A stretch of DNA of 42,231 bases from Pseudomonadota bacterium (GCA_021845925.1 JAJZUW010000005.1:1-42231), one strand, 5' to 3'; positions 9,420 to 17,665 are shown, numbered from the stretch's first letter. Program-made: numbers and translations. Notes: generated by a model not told the origin, from the letters alone.

Positions 9420-10370
9420 GTGAAAGCCACTGGTACACAGACCGACGAACACAGACGCGCTGCGGCAGCCAGCCGTAGCACCTGGGTCAGTGCGGCAGTT
9501 AATCTGGCCCTGAGTCTGCTGCAGATTCTGGTTGGCCTGACCGCGCGTTCTCAGGGTCTGGTGGCCGATGGCGTCCATTCGTTGTCCGACCTGACAGCGG
9601 ATTTTGTGGTGCTCGCAGCGACACGGCAGAGCCGCAAGGAAGCGGATGATACGCATCCCTACGGGCATCAGCGGTTTGAGACCGCAGCCTCGCTGGCGCT
9701 GGGTTTCCTGTTGCTTGCTGTGGGGCTAGGCATGCTGTCCAGTGCCTTGCACAAACTGATTGATCCGTCCAGCATTCCCCGCGTCAGCTTGCCAGCCCTG
9801 TGGGTGGCGATTGCTGCGCTGGTTGCCAAGGAAGGGTTGTTTCGTTACATGCTGGCGGTGGCAAAACAGGTGAAATCTAGCATGCTGGTGGCAAATGCCT
9901 GGCATGCGCGGTCCGATGCGGCCTCGTCGCTGGTGGTCGGGGTTGGCATTGTGGGCAATCTGGCTGGCTACCGGGTTCTCGATCCGGTGGCGGCGTTGAT
10001 TGTCGGTCTGATGATCGTGCGCATGGGCTGGGAATTTGGTTGGGATGCCCTGCAAGACCTGATGGATCGTGCGGCGGATGATCAGGAAGTCAATGCCATC
10101 CGCGATACCATGCTGGGTACGCCGGGCGTGCGTGGTGTCCACGATATCCGTACCCGCAAGATGGGAGACATGATCGTGGTGGATGCACACATTGAGGTGG
10201 ATGCCGACATCACCGTAGAAGCTGGTCACGATATTGCGGTGGCCGCCCGAGAACGGGTGTTCGAGCATCATCGCGTGCTGGATCTGCTGGCCCATATCGA
10301 CCCATGGCATCGACCCGATCGCGATCATTTGCGCCATGGCCCCGTCGTTGGGGAACCAGTGGACTCCTGA
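9420..10370 (+). CDS. Cation diffusion facilitator (CDF) family metal transporter
   Basis: This inner-membrane proton/metal antiporter of about 316 residues has a six-helix domain followed by a cytoplasmic domain with several histidines (RDTMLGTPGVRGVHDIRTRK...). The transport-site residues sit in TM2 as HSLSD and in TM5 as HARSD, an HD-HD site. E. coli YiiP/FieF has DD-HD. HD-HD is usual in zinc-preferring CDFs, so zinc is the likeliest substrate. The conserved HPYGHQRFE loop follows TM2. I chose the GTG at 9420 with AAGG upstream; an ATG at 9315 would add 35 non-hydrophobic residues with no family support. Confidence 0.88.
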   Translation: MKATGTQTDEHRRAAAASRSTWVSAAVNLALSLLQILVGLTARSQGLVADGVHSLSDLTADFVVLAATRQSRKEADDTHPYGHQRFETAASLALGFLLLAVGLGMLSSALHKLIDPSSIPRVSLPALWVAIAALVAKEGLFRYMLAVAKQVKSSMLVANAWHARSDAASSLVVGVGIVGNLAGYRVLDPVAALIVGLMIVRMGWEFGWDALQDLMDRAADDQEVNAIRDTMLGTPGVRGVHDIRTRKMGDMIVVDAHIEVDADITVEAGHDIAVAARERVFEHHRVLDLLAHIDPWHRPDRDHLRHGPVVGEPVDS

Positions 10371-10416
10371 AAGGGTCTGTATCGTATACTGACCCGCAAC
10401 TCCAGTCAGAAAGGCA

Positions 10417-10761
10417 ATGAACATGTCGCTTGTTTCGTTTTTCCGCAATTTACTGGTGGCCGGCACCGTGTTGTCGCTGGCCGGCTGTGCTGATGATCTG
10501 GTCAAGATCAGCCCGGGTTCCGAAAAGATCGTGGTTGCCCGACCCGATAACGTGACGTTTTGCAAACAGGTTGGCAGCGCACAGGTCAGTGTTCTGGCCA
10601 AAGTGGGCTTGTTCAGCCGCAGTACAGAGGCCATTGATGCCGATTTGAAGCAGTTGGGACGCAATGCAGCGGTGAGCCAGGGTGGTGACACGATCGTTGC
10701 CGAACCGACAACGGTTATCGGACAACGTACCTGGCTCATTTACCAGTGCCGTCATCCCTGA
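10417..10761 (+). CDS. Small lipoprotein, DUF4156-like
   Basis: The 114-residue protein has a lipoprotein signal peptide with lipobox LAGC (cleavage before Cys near residue 24). A small domain follows with CKQVGSAQVSV and a conserved-looking AAVSQGGDTIV segment and a final cysteine (YQCRHP). The pattern resembles the DUF4156/RcsF-like outer-membrane lipoproteins of proteobacteria; that assignment is from memory of the family and has moderate confidence. No enzymatic role can be inferred. The next gene follows after 14 bases with its ribosome binding site right after this stop, so the two are likely one operon. Confidence 0.72.
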   Translation: MNMSLVSFFRNLLVAGTVLSLAGCADDLVKISPGSEKIVVARPDNVTFCKQVGSAQVSVLAKVGLFSRSTEAIDADLKQLGRNAAVSQGGDTIVAEPTTVIGQRTWLIYQCRHP

Positions 10762-10775
10762 CAGGAGAAATCAAC

Positions 10776-11165
10776 ATGGATTACCAGATGGCGCAACAGC
10801 AGGCCATGCAGTTGCAGCAGCAGTACCAGACTATCATGCAACAGATGGAAGCCCTGTCTGCAAGAGTGCAGACGACTTCCCGCGACGAAATGACCGGCCG
10901 TGAAACCGCACTGGCCGTGCGCACGGCTGCCATGACCATACAGGCACAGCAGCAGTTGATGATGCAGATGATGCAGCAAATGGGCAATTACATCCAGATG
11001 CTGGAACAGCGCATGCAGACTCCGCAGCAGCAATATGCACCTCAACCCATGCAGGGCTGGTCGACTGGCGGCGGTTTATGGAGCAATATGGCCAGTGGAC
11101 TGGCATTTGGCGCCGGATTCGGCATTGCAGAAGACGTGGTCAGCGATATTTTTAACAACTTCTGA
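10776..11165 (+). CDS. Hypothetical Gln/Met-rich protein
   Basis: This protein of 129 residues is not recognised. Residues 1-95 are very rich in glutamine and methionine (MDYQMAQQQAMQLQQQYQ) and probably form a long helix or coiled coil. The C-terminal 30 residues are glycine-rich and apolar (SGLAFGAGFGIAEDVV), like a glycine-zipper helix. No signal peptide is visible. AGGAG lies 9 bases before the start. It shares a transcript with the upstream lipoprotein, and 11207-11226 is a likely terminator. Confidence 0.7.
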   Translation: MDYQMAQQQAMQLQQQYQTIMQQMEALSARVQTTSRDEMTGRETALAVRTAAMTIQAQQQLMMQMMQQMGNYIQMLEQRMQTPQQQYAPQPMQGWSTGGGLWSNMASGLAFGAGFGIAEDVVSDIFNNF

Positions 11166-11206
11166 GTGCTGTTGTCGGTCTGGCCGGGCTATGCGGATCC
11201 TGGGCA

Positions 11207-11226
11207 CTGAAACGGGACCGTTTCAG
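11207..11226. terminator. Hairpin between convergent genes
   Basis: CTGAAACGG (11207-11215) and CCGTTTCAG (11218-11226) are a perfect inverted repeat between the plus-strand gene ending at 11165 and the minus-strand gene whose stop codon (11223-11225) lies inside it. GAATTTTCC follows on the plus strand. It is a plausible terminator for the plus-strand pair, though the T-run is short. Confidence 0.5.
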
Positions 11227-12104
11227 GAATTTTCCAGGCGCAACTGGATGGCCTTGGCCGCGACAACGCCATCTGCCATGGCAGTGGCGCAGCTTGGGTG
11301 TTGCCGTCCGGCGACTTCGCCAATCGCATACAGATTGGTCACGCTGGTTTCGCAGCTGGCTGGTTCCGTACTGACGAAACCGCGCTGATCGATGCGCAGC
11401 AACCCATCCAGCGTAAAATCCAGTCTGGGCTCCCAGCCATACATCACCACAATCCGGTCAAAGCTCTGGCTGTTTACAGCAAGTTTGGGAGCGTCAACCT
11501 CGTAATCTCCGATGGTCATGGCGGCCGCTGGCACCAGCTTGCGAAACTGTTGTCGGGCATGCACCGATCTGGCAAACAGATGGACCGAACGTGCATGCCG
11601 GTCACGGATGAACAGGAAGTTTTCAAAGGCGTTGTCGCCGCCGCCAACAATGGCCACCCGGAGCCCTCGCCAATCATGCGCATGAACCCGGCTGCCAGGG
11701 CCGATCATGATCCTGTCGCTGGCCAGAATGCCGCCATCACGTGCCTTGACACCACTGGCAATCACAACATGACGGGTCTGCAACACGGAGACTCCGGATG
11801 GTGCAACACTTTCAACCAGATACTGATCGTGATAACGGCCGATCCTTGTCACGCGCTGGCTGGTTTTCAGACAAACCTGGCTGGCAAGCAATGTGGCCTG
11901 CATGTCTGCCGCCAACTGCTGGCCGCTGGGCTGGCCTGCCATGCAAACCATGCCGCTGAGCGGGTAGGGGTTGTCGCACAGCAGGCCACCTGCCTGCGGT
12001 TGTGCATCAATCACGCACGGTTCGTAACCAAGCTGTTTGAGCCAGAGGGCGCATTGGGCACCGGCCGGGCCTGCGCCAATGATGATTGCATCGTAGTGGT
12101 TCAT
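11223..12104 (-). CDS. Thioredoxin-reductase-like FAD/NAD(P)H oxidoreductase
   Basis: The 293-residue flavoprotein has the thioredoxin reductase layout. The N-terminal FAD-binding Rossmann motif is IIIGAGPAGAQCALWL, the NAD(P)H motif is VAIVGGGDNAFEN, and the C-terminal FAD segment is NLYAIGEVAG. The redox-active CxxC of true thioredoxin reductases is not present in the central domain. It is therefore closer to TrxR-like ferredoxin/flavodoxin-NADP reductases or related disulfide-independent enzymes, and its electron acceptor is unknown. It is a single gene, divergent from the CPBP gene and separated from it by 139 bases. Confidence 0.82.
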   Translation of the reverse strand: MNHYDAIIIGAGPAGAQCALWLKQLGYEPCVIDAQPQAGGLLCDNPYPLSGMVCMAGQPSGQQLAADMQATLLASQVCLKTSQRVTRIGRYHDQYLVESVAPSGVSVLQTRHVVIASGVKARDGGILASDRIMIGPGSRVHAHDWRGLRVAIVGGGDNAFENFLFIRDRHARSVHLFARSVHARQQFRKLVPAAAMTIGDYEVDAPKLAVNSQSFDRIVVMYGWEPRLDFTLDGLLRIDQRGFVSTEPASCETSVTNLYAIGEVAGRQHPSCATAMADGVVAAKAIQLRLENS

Positions 12105-12243
12105 GATGGCATGATCGGATAATGGGCAGCTGGAGCGACGTCATCATACCGCGTCCTGTTTGAGGTGTCCCGGACTCTGCACAACATTTTTCAGGATCGG
12201 CGCAATCCGGGTTATCCAATATCAATGACATTGCAGGATGCAT

Positions 12244-12879
12244 ATGAAGCCAAACTGGCGAGAAATATCCGAGTTTGTTCTGCTGTTCGTTGCCCTGCCA
12301 TTGTTTGCCGCCTGGCAGGGGCCGGTATTGCGCCGCTGGATCATTCCCGAACTCTGGCTGCTGACCCTGGTGTGCTGGTTTCTGTTTCGCCAGGACAGCC
12401 CGACAGCCTGGAAATACGGCTTTTGGCCACAATCCCCGCGTGAACTGCTGCGTATCCTGATATTGTTTGGTGTTGGGGCGCTGATCGTTCTGTTCGGGGT
12501 GGGTGTGGCGCAGCCAGCCATGCTGTTTTCATTTCCGCGCCAGCAGCCCTGGTTGTGGGGACTGGTTTTGTTGTTGTATCCTGCCATTTCGGCACTGGCA
12601 CAGGAATTTGTGTTTCGTGTTTTCCTGTTTCACCGCTACCGCCACCTGTGGCCCGGCACGATTCAGCGCGTGCTGGCGAGCGCAACGACATTTGGCATGG
12701 CACACCTGCTGTTGGGCAACTGGCAGGCCCCGGTGCTGAGCTTTGTTGGTGGCCTGATGTTTGCGACCACCTATGCGCGGACCGGATCATGGTTGCTGGT
12801 TACGCTGGAGCATGGTTTGTGGGGAGACTGGTTGTTTACCATCGGCCTCGGACGATATTTTTATGGCGGACATGCCTGA
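12244..12879 (+). CDS. CPBP family intramembrane protease homologue
   Basis: The 211-residue multi-pass membrane protein matches the CPBP (Abi/CAAX protease) family. The motif usually written EExxxR appears as QEFVFR, so the first glutamate is replaced by glutamine. The second motif is FGMAH and the third LEHGLWGDW. Loss of the first Glu may affect catalysis, although such variants occur in the family. The ATG at 12244 has CAGGA seven bases upstream; the ATG at 12238 is less well placed. The EI24 gene starts 20 bases downstream, suggesting an operon with the putative metalloprotease at 13660. Confidence 0.78.
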   Translation: MKPNWREISEFVLLFVALPLFAAWQGPVLRRWIIPELWLLTLVCWFLFRQDSPTAWKYGFWPQSPRELLRILILFGVGALIVLFGVGVAQPAMLFSFPRQQPWLWGLVLLLYPAISALAQEFVFRVFLFHRYRHLWPGTIQRVLASATTFGMAHLLLGNWQAPVLSFVGGLMFATTYARTGSWLLVTLEHGLWGDWLFTIGLGRYFYGGHA

Positions 12880-12898
12880 TGCCTGGTGGATCGTGTTC

Positions 12899-13633
12899 AT
12901 GCAAGACGTACTGAAGTCCCTGGTCGCCGCCAGCAAATCCCAGATGCATCCGCACATGCTGGCACTCATCTTCTGGCCGTTTGTTGCGTCTGTCCTGTTC
13001 TGGGGAACGCTGAGCTTCTTTTTCTGGCATGGCTGGCATCAGCTTCTGTCTGGCTGGATTGAGCACACCTCGCTGCAGGAATCTCTTGCCAGGGGATTTT
13101 TTGCCATACTGGCTGGCTATCTGGTTACGTTTGTACTGATCGTGTTTCTGGCGTCCGCGGTCTACATGACTTCCTTGCTGGTGACGTCGCTGATTGCCAT
13201 GCCGGTGATGGTGGCTTATGTGGCCAGGACCAGCTATCCAGGGCTGGTCCGGAAACATGGCGGAAGCCTGGCCGGTAGCTTGCTCAATTCACTGCTGGCT
13301 GTCAGCATTTTTCTGCTGGCCTGGCTGTTTGCCCTGCCTTTCTGGTTGTTTACTCCGCTGGCGCCGCTGGTGAGTCTGTTGCTGTCGGCGTATCTCTGTC
13401 AGCGCCTGTTTCGTTACGATGCGTTGAGCGAGCACGCAAGCCAGCAGGAATTCCGCCGTCTGCGACAGCAATCTTCCGGCAAGTTTTATCTGCTGGGGCT
13501 GATCACCGGCCTGCTTCAGTTTGTGCCTTTGCTGAACCTGATCGCGGTCACCTGGATCGGACTGGCATTTGTGCACCTTGGACTCGATGAACTGGCACAA
13601 TTGCGTGCCCGTGACCTTCGCGTCGGTGTCTGA
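12899..13633 (+). CDS. EI24 domain-containing membrane protein
   Basis: This multi-pass protein of 244 residues has at least four hydrophobic segments and a layout typical of bacterial EI24/CysZ-like proteins. These include the LLTSLIAMPVMVAYV-type region, a basic loop with the EFRRLRQQ segment, and a conserved C-terminal FVPLLNLIAVTWIGLAFVHL stretch. The function is not established; CysZ members transport sulfate, but nothing nearby points to sulfur metabolism. In-frame ATGs at 12863 and 12872 lie inside the preceding gene. I chose 12899, which follows the preceding stop and has GGTGGA six bases upstream. Confidence 0.75.
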   Translation: MQDVLKSLVAASKSQMHPHMLALIFWPFVASVLFWGTLSFFFWHGWHQLLSGWIEHTSLQESLARGFFAILAGYLVTFVLIVFLASAVYMTSLLVTSLIAMPVMVAYVARTSYPGLVRKHGGSLAGSLLNSLLAVSIFLLAWLFALPFWLFTPLAPLVSLLLSAYLCQRLFRYDALSEHASQQEFRRLRQQSSGKFYLLGLITGLLQFVPLLNLIAVTWIGLAFVHLGLDELAQLRARDLRVGV

Positions 13634-13659
13634 TTCGTTACTGCCGGGATGTATTGCTC

Positions 13660-14427
13660 ATGTTCAGGAAATTTCGAATTGTCGCGCTGCTGCTGTTGTT
13701 GCTGCTGGTGGCAGCCTCCACCGAATGGGAATCCTGGCTGGTCAGGCAGGCGAATATTCCGCTGGTGATCCACATTTATCCCGTCGTACAGGAAGATAAC
13801 CGTGAAATCCGGGAATATGTGCGTACGCTCAGCAGCAACGATTTTGAGGAAATCGCTGATTTCATGCAGCAGCAACGGGCGCGTTATCGATTGCACTCAA
13901 TTGCCCGTCCACGCATCAGTCTGGAACCTCCGCTTGACGAGGTCCCACCGGAATTCAACCCTGCCGGTGCCAGCATGCTGGACACCATTTTGTGGTCGCT
14001 ACGCATGCGCAAGTGGGTTGGTCAGCATGCCGGCTGGTTCAGCGGTCTTGGCGTGATCAAGCTGTTTGTCATCTATCATCCTGCCAGAGATGAATTGCCG
14101 CTCGAATCTTCCCTGGCCCTGCGTAAAGGCCTGATTGGCGTGGTGAATGCCTATGCGGTATCACGACAAAATGCCCAGAACAATATTGTGATCACCCACG
14201 AAATGCTGCATACCCTAGGTGCAACGGACAAATACGGACCGGATTTGCAGCCGCTATATCCGGATGGATTTGCCGATCCCAAGGCCGACCCCATCTATCC
14301 ACAATCCGATGCAGAAATCATGGCCGGCCGAATTCCGCTTTCGCCAACCCAATCCGTCATGCCCGCTTCGCTGGCCAATTGCCAGATTGGCACCAAAACC
14401 GCCTGGGAAATCGGTTGGGGGGAGTAA
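13660..14427 (+). CDS. Putative membrane-anchored zinc metalloprotease (HExxH), family unknown
   Basis: The 255-residue protein is not assigned to a known family. It has a single N-terminal hydrophobic segment (residues 5-19), so the rest should be periplasmic. Residues 180-190 read HEMLHTLGATD, an HExxHxxGxxD zinc-protease signature (H180, E181, H184, D190) as in metzincin-like and snapalysin-like enzymes. A methionine at 221 (AEIMAGR), downstream of the motif, could be a Met-turn. The earlier part (LVIHIYPVVQ, IKLFVIYHP) looks like beta strands of an alpha/beta fold. ATG 13660 follows the EI24 stop by 26 bases. Zinc binding is inferred from the motif only. Confidence 0.62.
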   Translation: MFRKFRIVALLLLLLLVAASTEWESWLVRQANIPLVIHIYPVVQEDNREIREYVRTLSSNDFEEIADFMQQQRARYRLHSIARPRISLEPPLDEVPPEFNPAGASMLDTILWSLRMRKWVGQHAGWFSGLGVIKLFVIYHPARDELPLESSLALRKGLIGVVNAYAVSRQNAQNNIVITHEMLHTLGATDKYGPDLQPLYPDGFADPKADPIYPQSDAEIMAGRIPLSPTQSVMPASLANCQIGTKTAWEIGWGE

Positions 14428-14477
14428 AAAACCGGACTGGTTTGATTGAGAGCGAAAAAACCTTTCAGTGATACCTT

Positions 14478-15026
14478 CTAGTGATTGATGCCCTGTTTTT
14501 TGACGTGAAGAACCTGTGCAAGCCGGTCAAGCAGCGTGATGAAGTTGTCCTGAATGGCTGATGTCTGGAGCTTGCGCATGCGCGTCTGGCCATTGAACAC
14601 ATCCTTGACTGCCAGTTCTTTCTCGGTGAGGATGTTGTCCGCCCAAATCCGTTTGCCCTGGTCATCTTTCAGCGTGTAGTGCACGAGCAAAGTCATTGTG
14701 TTGTCGAATGTGCCAGCCACATTCTGTGAAACGATTTCGCAGGACAACTGGTAACTTTTTCCGTTTGCCGCTGTGTCCACGCCGCTGTTGCGCAATGTCT
14801 GCTCCAGCGCCTGACGGAACTCGGCATTGCCAATCCTGCCCACATCCCAGGATCTGGTTTCCATCCCACCAGTGACCTGGGTTACCTGAATTGCAACGCC
14901 GCGCAGCGAGGCTTGTTCCAGTATGCTTTGCGGCACCATTTCGGTCGGCGGAGTGGGTGTCGCACACCCGGCAAGCAATGAGACAATCAGCAGGGTGGCC
15001 GGAGTGAAATAACGGAACCAGTTCAT
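14478..15026 (-). CDS. Hypothetical lipoprotein
   Basis: This 182-residue protein has a lipoprotein signal peptide ending in lipobox LAGC (Cys near residue 21). A mature domain of about 160 residues follows, with the segments SWDVGRIGNAEF, YQLSCEIVSQ and LLVHYTLKDD. No family is recognised with confidence. Its start overlaps the stop of the upstream gene at 15023 by four bases (ATGA), so the two are translationally coupled and probably act together in the envelope. A minor 5-bp hairpin lies at about 14430-14445, beyond its stop codon. Confidence 0.72.
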   Translation of the reverse strand: MNWFRYFTPATLLIVSLLAGCATPTPPTEMVPQSILEQASLRGVAIQVTQVTGGMETRSWDVGRIGNAEFRQALEQTLRNSGVDTAANGKSYQLSCEIVSQNVAGTFDNTMTLLVHYTLKDDQGKRIWADNILTEKELAVKDVFNGQTRMRKLQTSAIQDNFITLLDRLAQVLHVKKQGINH

Positions 15027-15571
15027 TTTTTTGCCCCTCCAGGTACAAGAATGCCGGCCAGCGTGTCAGCCAATTCTTTTGCCAGTTCCTTGTGGAAAGT
15101 GTCATCAGCGCCCAGTGTATAAAATCCGCCGGAGTCCAGGATGCGCGTGTCGATTACCTCGGCAACCACTGTCAGCGAGTGCTCGTCGAGCAATTGCACA
15201 CGCACTGTGCATTTGGCAGAGCCAGCGCCAAATCCCACCCAGCGTCCGGCCGCGCTACCCGTTTTGAATGAAGTCAGGCTCACCTTTGCGATCAATGTAT
15301 CGCCTTCCGGCTTTTGCTCGGGCTTCAGCAATACACCTTTGGCCATCAACTCTTGAATCAGTGAGTTCTGAATTTCATCAAGCCGAATTTGCGGGACTTG
15401 CTTGCCGGATTCATCGGCAACAGGCAGAACGTTGCTGATCAGCCTGCCTGTCAGATTGACCTCGTGATCGACCCATACAACCGGCTTGGTGTCGAAGCCC
15501 ATCGCGGCAAACGAAGCCATCGTGAGTAACACAAACAGGATCAGGGAATGGGCAGTCAGTTCGGGTTTCAT
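15023..15571 (-). CDS. Exported DUF4410-like protein
   Basis: The 182-residue protein has a hydrophobic N-terminal signal (ILFVLLTMASFAAMGF). The central segment GRWVGFGAGSAKCTVRVQLL is characteristic of the DUF4410 domain found in exported proteins of unknown function; this assignment is from motif memory. It starts the two-gene unit with the lipoprotein at 14478. A short AT-rich stretch upstream (15572-15640) presumably holds the promoter. No enzymatic residues can be pointed to. Confidence 0.7.
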   Translation of the reverse strand: MKPELTAHSLILFVLLTMASFAAMGFDTKPVVWVDHEVNLTGRLISNVLPVADESGKQVPQIRLDEIQNSLIQELMAKGVLLKPEQKPEGDTLIAKVSLTSFKTGSAAGRWVGFGAGSAKCTVRVQLLDEHSLTVVAEVIDTRILDSGGFYTLGADDTFHKELAKELADTLAGILVPGGAKK

Positions 15572-15744
15572 ATGTCAGCTATTTGTATGCTTTAGCGTAT
15601 GATAACCCCTTCTTGCTGCCATGCCAATTGTGAGCGGTAGCGTGAATCCCGAAATACGGATGATGCGTTTTATCTGTCGTTTTTGTCGAGGTCTGGTTTG
15701 TTGATGGTTGTCGATGTCGTCGCGGCGAATCTCGTCATCCAGCG

Positions 15745-16038
15745 ATGAAAGGGCAATGGATTGGATTCATCCGCTCAATCGGTAAGGTTGTCAGGCGGCT
15801 CATGTTGGCAGGCATGCCATTCCGGTGCTGCGAGCTATCAAAAGACATCGGGCAGATGTTGCACTGGGCCGAAAAACGCAAACTCTGGCGTGCTTTGCTG
15901 ATTGACGGTAATCCTGCCGATCTGGTGGACATCAAACAGCTTGTGCCGAATGGCTACACCAAAGAGCGAAAACAGCAACTAAGCATTGAGGAAATTATCA
16001 AGCTGAAATCGGTTCTCGAAACCATCACTCAAGATTAG
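15745..16038 (+). pseudogene. Tyrosine-recombinase (phage-type integrase) remnant
   Basis: This 97-codon frame resembles the core-binding domain of P4/phage-type integrases and the first residues of the catalytic domain. DIGQMLHWAEKRK, GNPADLV and the charged KERKQQLSIEEIIKLK stretch match the typical WAEKR...NPA...R.LS.EEI pattern. The frame then stops, so the whole catalytic domain with the R-H-R-Y tetrad is missing; the N-terminal arm-binding domain is missing too. It is best read as a decayed fragment of an integrated element. The upstream 15572-15744 shows no further recognisable coding piece. The tRNA-Arg island lies about 1.9 kb away. Confidence 0.5.
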
Positions 16039-16062
16039 GGTTGTTTGTTCCATGGACCGTAT

Positions 16063-16122
16063 CTTGCCGCTTGGATTACGGCAATCTGGACTGACCAGTC
16101 CGCATACCTGGTCTGGTCAGTC
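16063..16122. other. Two consecutive inverted repeats
   Basis: TTGCCG...CGGCAA (about 16063-16083) is followed by a perfect 10-bp inverted repeat, GACTGACCAG (16089-16098) and CTGGTCAGTC (16113-16122), separated by 14 bases. They lie between the integrase remnant and the 3' end of the autotransporter gene. Neither is followed by a clear T-run, so termination is possible but not shown. Confidence 0.4.
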
Positions 16123-16156
16123 TGACAGCAGTTGTAGAATTGATCTGATCCGGGAA

Positions 16157-17584
16157 TCAGAATCCCTTGACGTAACTGACAAGTGCGGTGGTTGTTGTGC
16201 TGAGGTACATGGCTTCCTGGCGGTAGACGAGTTGTGCGCTGATCAGCTGGGAGTTGCCAAGATCGTAAGAGGCACCAGCAGACGCAACACCGCGTGTTCT
16301 CAGGTAGTTGCCATTCATCGGAATGGGGGTCAGGCCCGGAATTCCGCTTGCGGTATATACCCCCATGCTCTCCGAAAGATCGGTTTCGACGCCCAGCGTT
16401 CCTGAGAGATCGACTTTGTGCGTCAGATGATCGATGAGAGAGATCCCGCCGAGTAACGTTGTGAACTGGTCGCGGACTGCATTGTAGGCAAGCGGCGTCG
16501 TGACACTGGTTGAAGCGTATTCTGTATAGCCGTTCAGAGTGAGATTGATATACCGCAGCCCGACATACGGCTTGAGCATCAGGTTTTTCCTGACATCGTA
16601 TCCTTCGCTGGCCGTGAGCTGGACGCCCTGGTCCGTCAGGGTGGTCATGCCGAAACCGGGTTCGGAGGAACCGATGGCCATGCGGGAGATGCCTGTATCG
16701 TGGAGCCCATAGCGGAACGCGGCACGCAGATTCAATCCGGCACCGGAATCATACTGCGTCCAGACGGCAAACAGGCCGACATCCGGTGTATTGCCATTGA
16801 CATTGACGCCGCCCGAATTGATGTTGCCGGCAAATTGGTCGACAAAGGCCCCGATGCGGGCATTGGGCTTCAGTCTGTAAGCCATTGTGACCACGCCGGA
16901 CGTGACTTGTGTATCGGTACCATCAACAGCCGAATAACGTCCCGACACCGAAACGCACATGCCGTGCTTGTCGAACAGGGCGCAGTCATAACTCAATCCA
17001 GGGTTCAGGTACGAACTGAACAGCGCAAACACGTTGTTCAGGTTCATTTGATTCAGACGGAGTGCTGCCAGCGTATCTGCGACCGAGGGGCCCAGCAGCG
17101 AATAAATGTCCGCCGCACTCAGCAGTTGCACGCTGCTGGAAGTTGTACAGCAGATCCCCCGGCCATTGTTCGCTGCATTGATGGCGCCATACAGTGATTG
17201 CGTCTGCCCCGGAGTTAGCACTACGCATTCGGTTGCGTTGCCTGCGCAGGGCTTGCCGAACATCGCGGTGGCTCCCTTGGTGGACAGAACGTAGACGTCG
17301 TTGGCGTTGGTCGTGATCAGCGCCAGGATCTGGCCCTGGGTATTGGTCAGGCCGATCGAGCCGGTCCAGTGGTATCCCGCGGATTGCCACGAAATGGTCG
17401 ATGGCGATCCGCTGGAAACGTTGCCGGTCAGCGTCTCGTTGTAAGAGCCATATATGCTGTCAAAGGTATTGATATTGAACAGGTTTTCGCCGCTGGCTAA
17501 ACTGGCGGATAGAGCGAAAACGGCAAGGAGCAGAAAGCGGAAAAAGCCCGTCCAGGCCCATGCCCATGCTTGGCGTGATTTCAT
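16157..17584 (-). CDS. Autotransporter-type outer-membrane beta-barrel protein
   Basis: The 475-residue exported protein has a signal peptide (FRFLLLAVFALSASLASGE), a passenger-like region of about 200 residues containing several cysteines (including a CC pair near residue 150), and a C-terminal region of about 260 residues made of alternating beta strands. It ends in VSYVKGF with a terminal aromatic residue, as outer-membrane barrels do. The barrel segment (RIGAFVDQFAG, GLNLRAAFRYG, LKPYVGLRYINL) matches the autotransporter barrel pattern. The passenger is short and has no recognised enzymatic or adhesin motif. GGGGAG lies 11 bases before the ATG. It has its own extended -10 promoter. Confidence 0.8.
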   Translation of the reverse strand: MKSRQAWAWAWTGFFRFLLLAVFALSASLASGENLFNINTFDSIYGSYNETLTGNVSSGSPSTISWQSAGYHWTGSIGLTNTQGQILALITTNANDVYVLSTKGATAMFGKPCAGNATECVVLTPGQTQSLYGAINAANNGRGICCTTSSSVQLLSAADIYSLLGPSVADTLAALRLNQMNLNNVFALFSSYLNPGLSYDCALFDKHGMCVSVSGRYSAVDGTDTQVTSGVVTMAYRLKPNARIGAFVDQFAGNINSGGVNVNGNTPDVGLFAVWTQYDSGAGLNLRAAFRYGLHDTGISRMAIGSSEPGFGMTTLTDQGVQLTASEGYDVRKNLMLKPYVGLRYINLTLNGYTEYASTSVTTPLAYNAVRDQFTTLLGGISLIDHLTHKVDLSGTLGVETDLSESMGVYTASGIPGLTPIPMNGNYLRTRGVASAGASYDLGNSQLISAQLVYRQEAMYLSTTTTALVSYVKGF

Positions 17585-17656
17585 TGCTGTGTTCTCCCCT
17601 GATGAAAATGATTGGACGAATGGAATTGTTGATTTTGTAAGTGAAATTTTTATGTC

Positions 17657-17665
17657 ATTATAGCA
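17657..17665 (-). promoter_or_regulatory. Extended -10 promoter of the autotransporter gene
   Basis: Read on the minus strand the sequence is TGCTATAAT: a perfect -10 hexamer with the TGn extension, about 75 bases upstream of the 17584 start and inside a very AT-rich stretch. The -35 region is weak, which an extended -10 can tolerate. Downstream AT-rich DNA forms a leader of about 65 bases. Confidence 0.6.
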
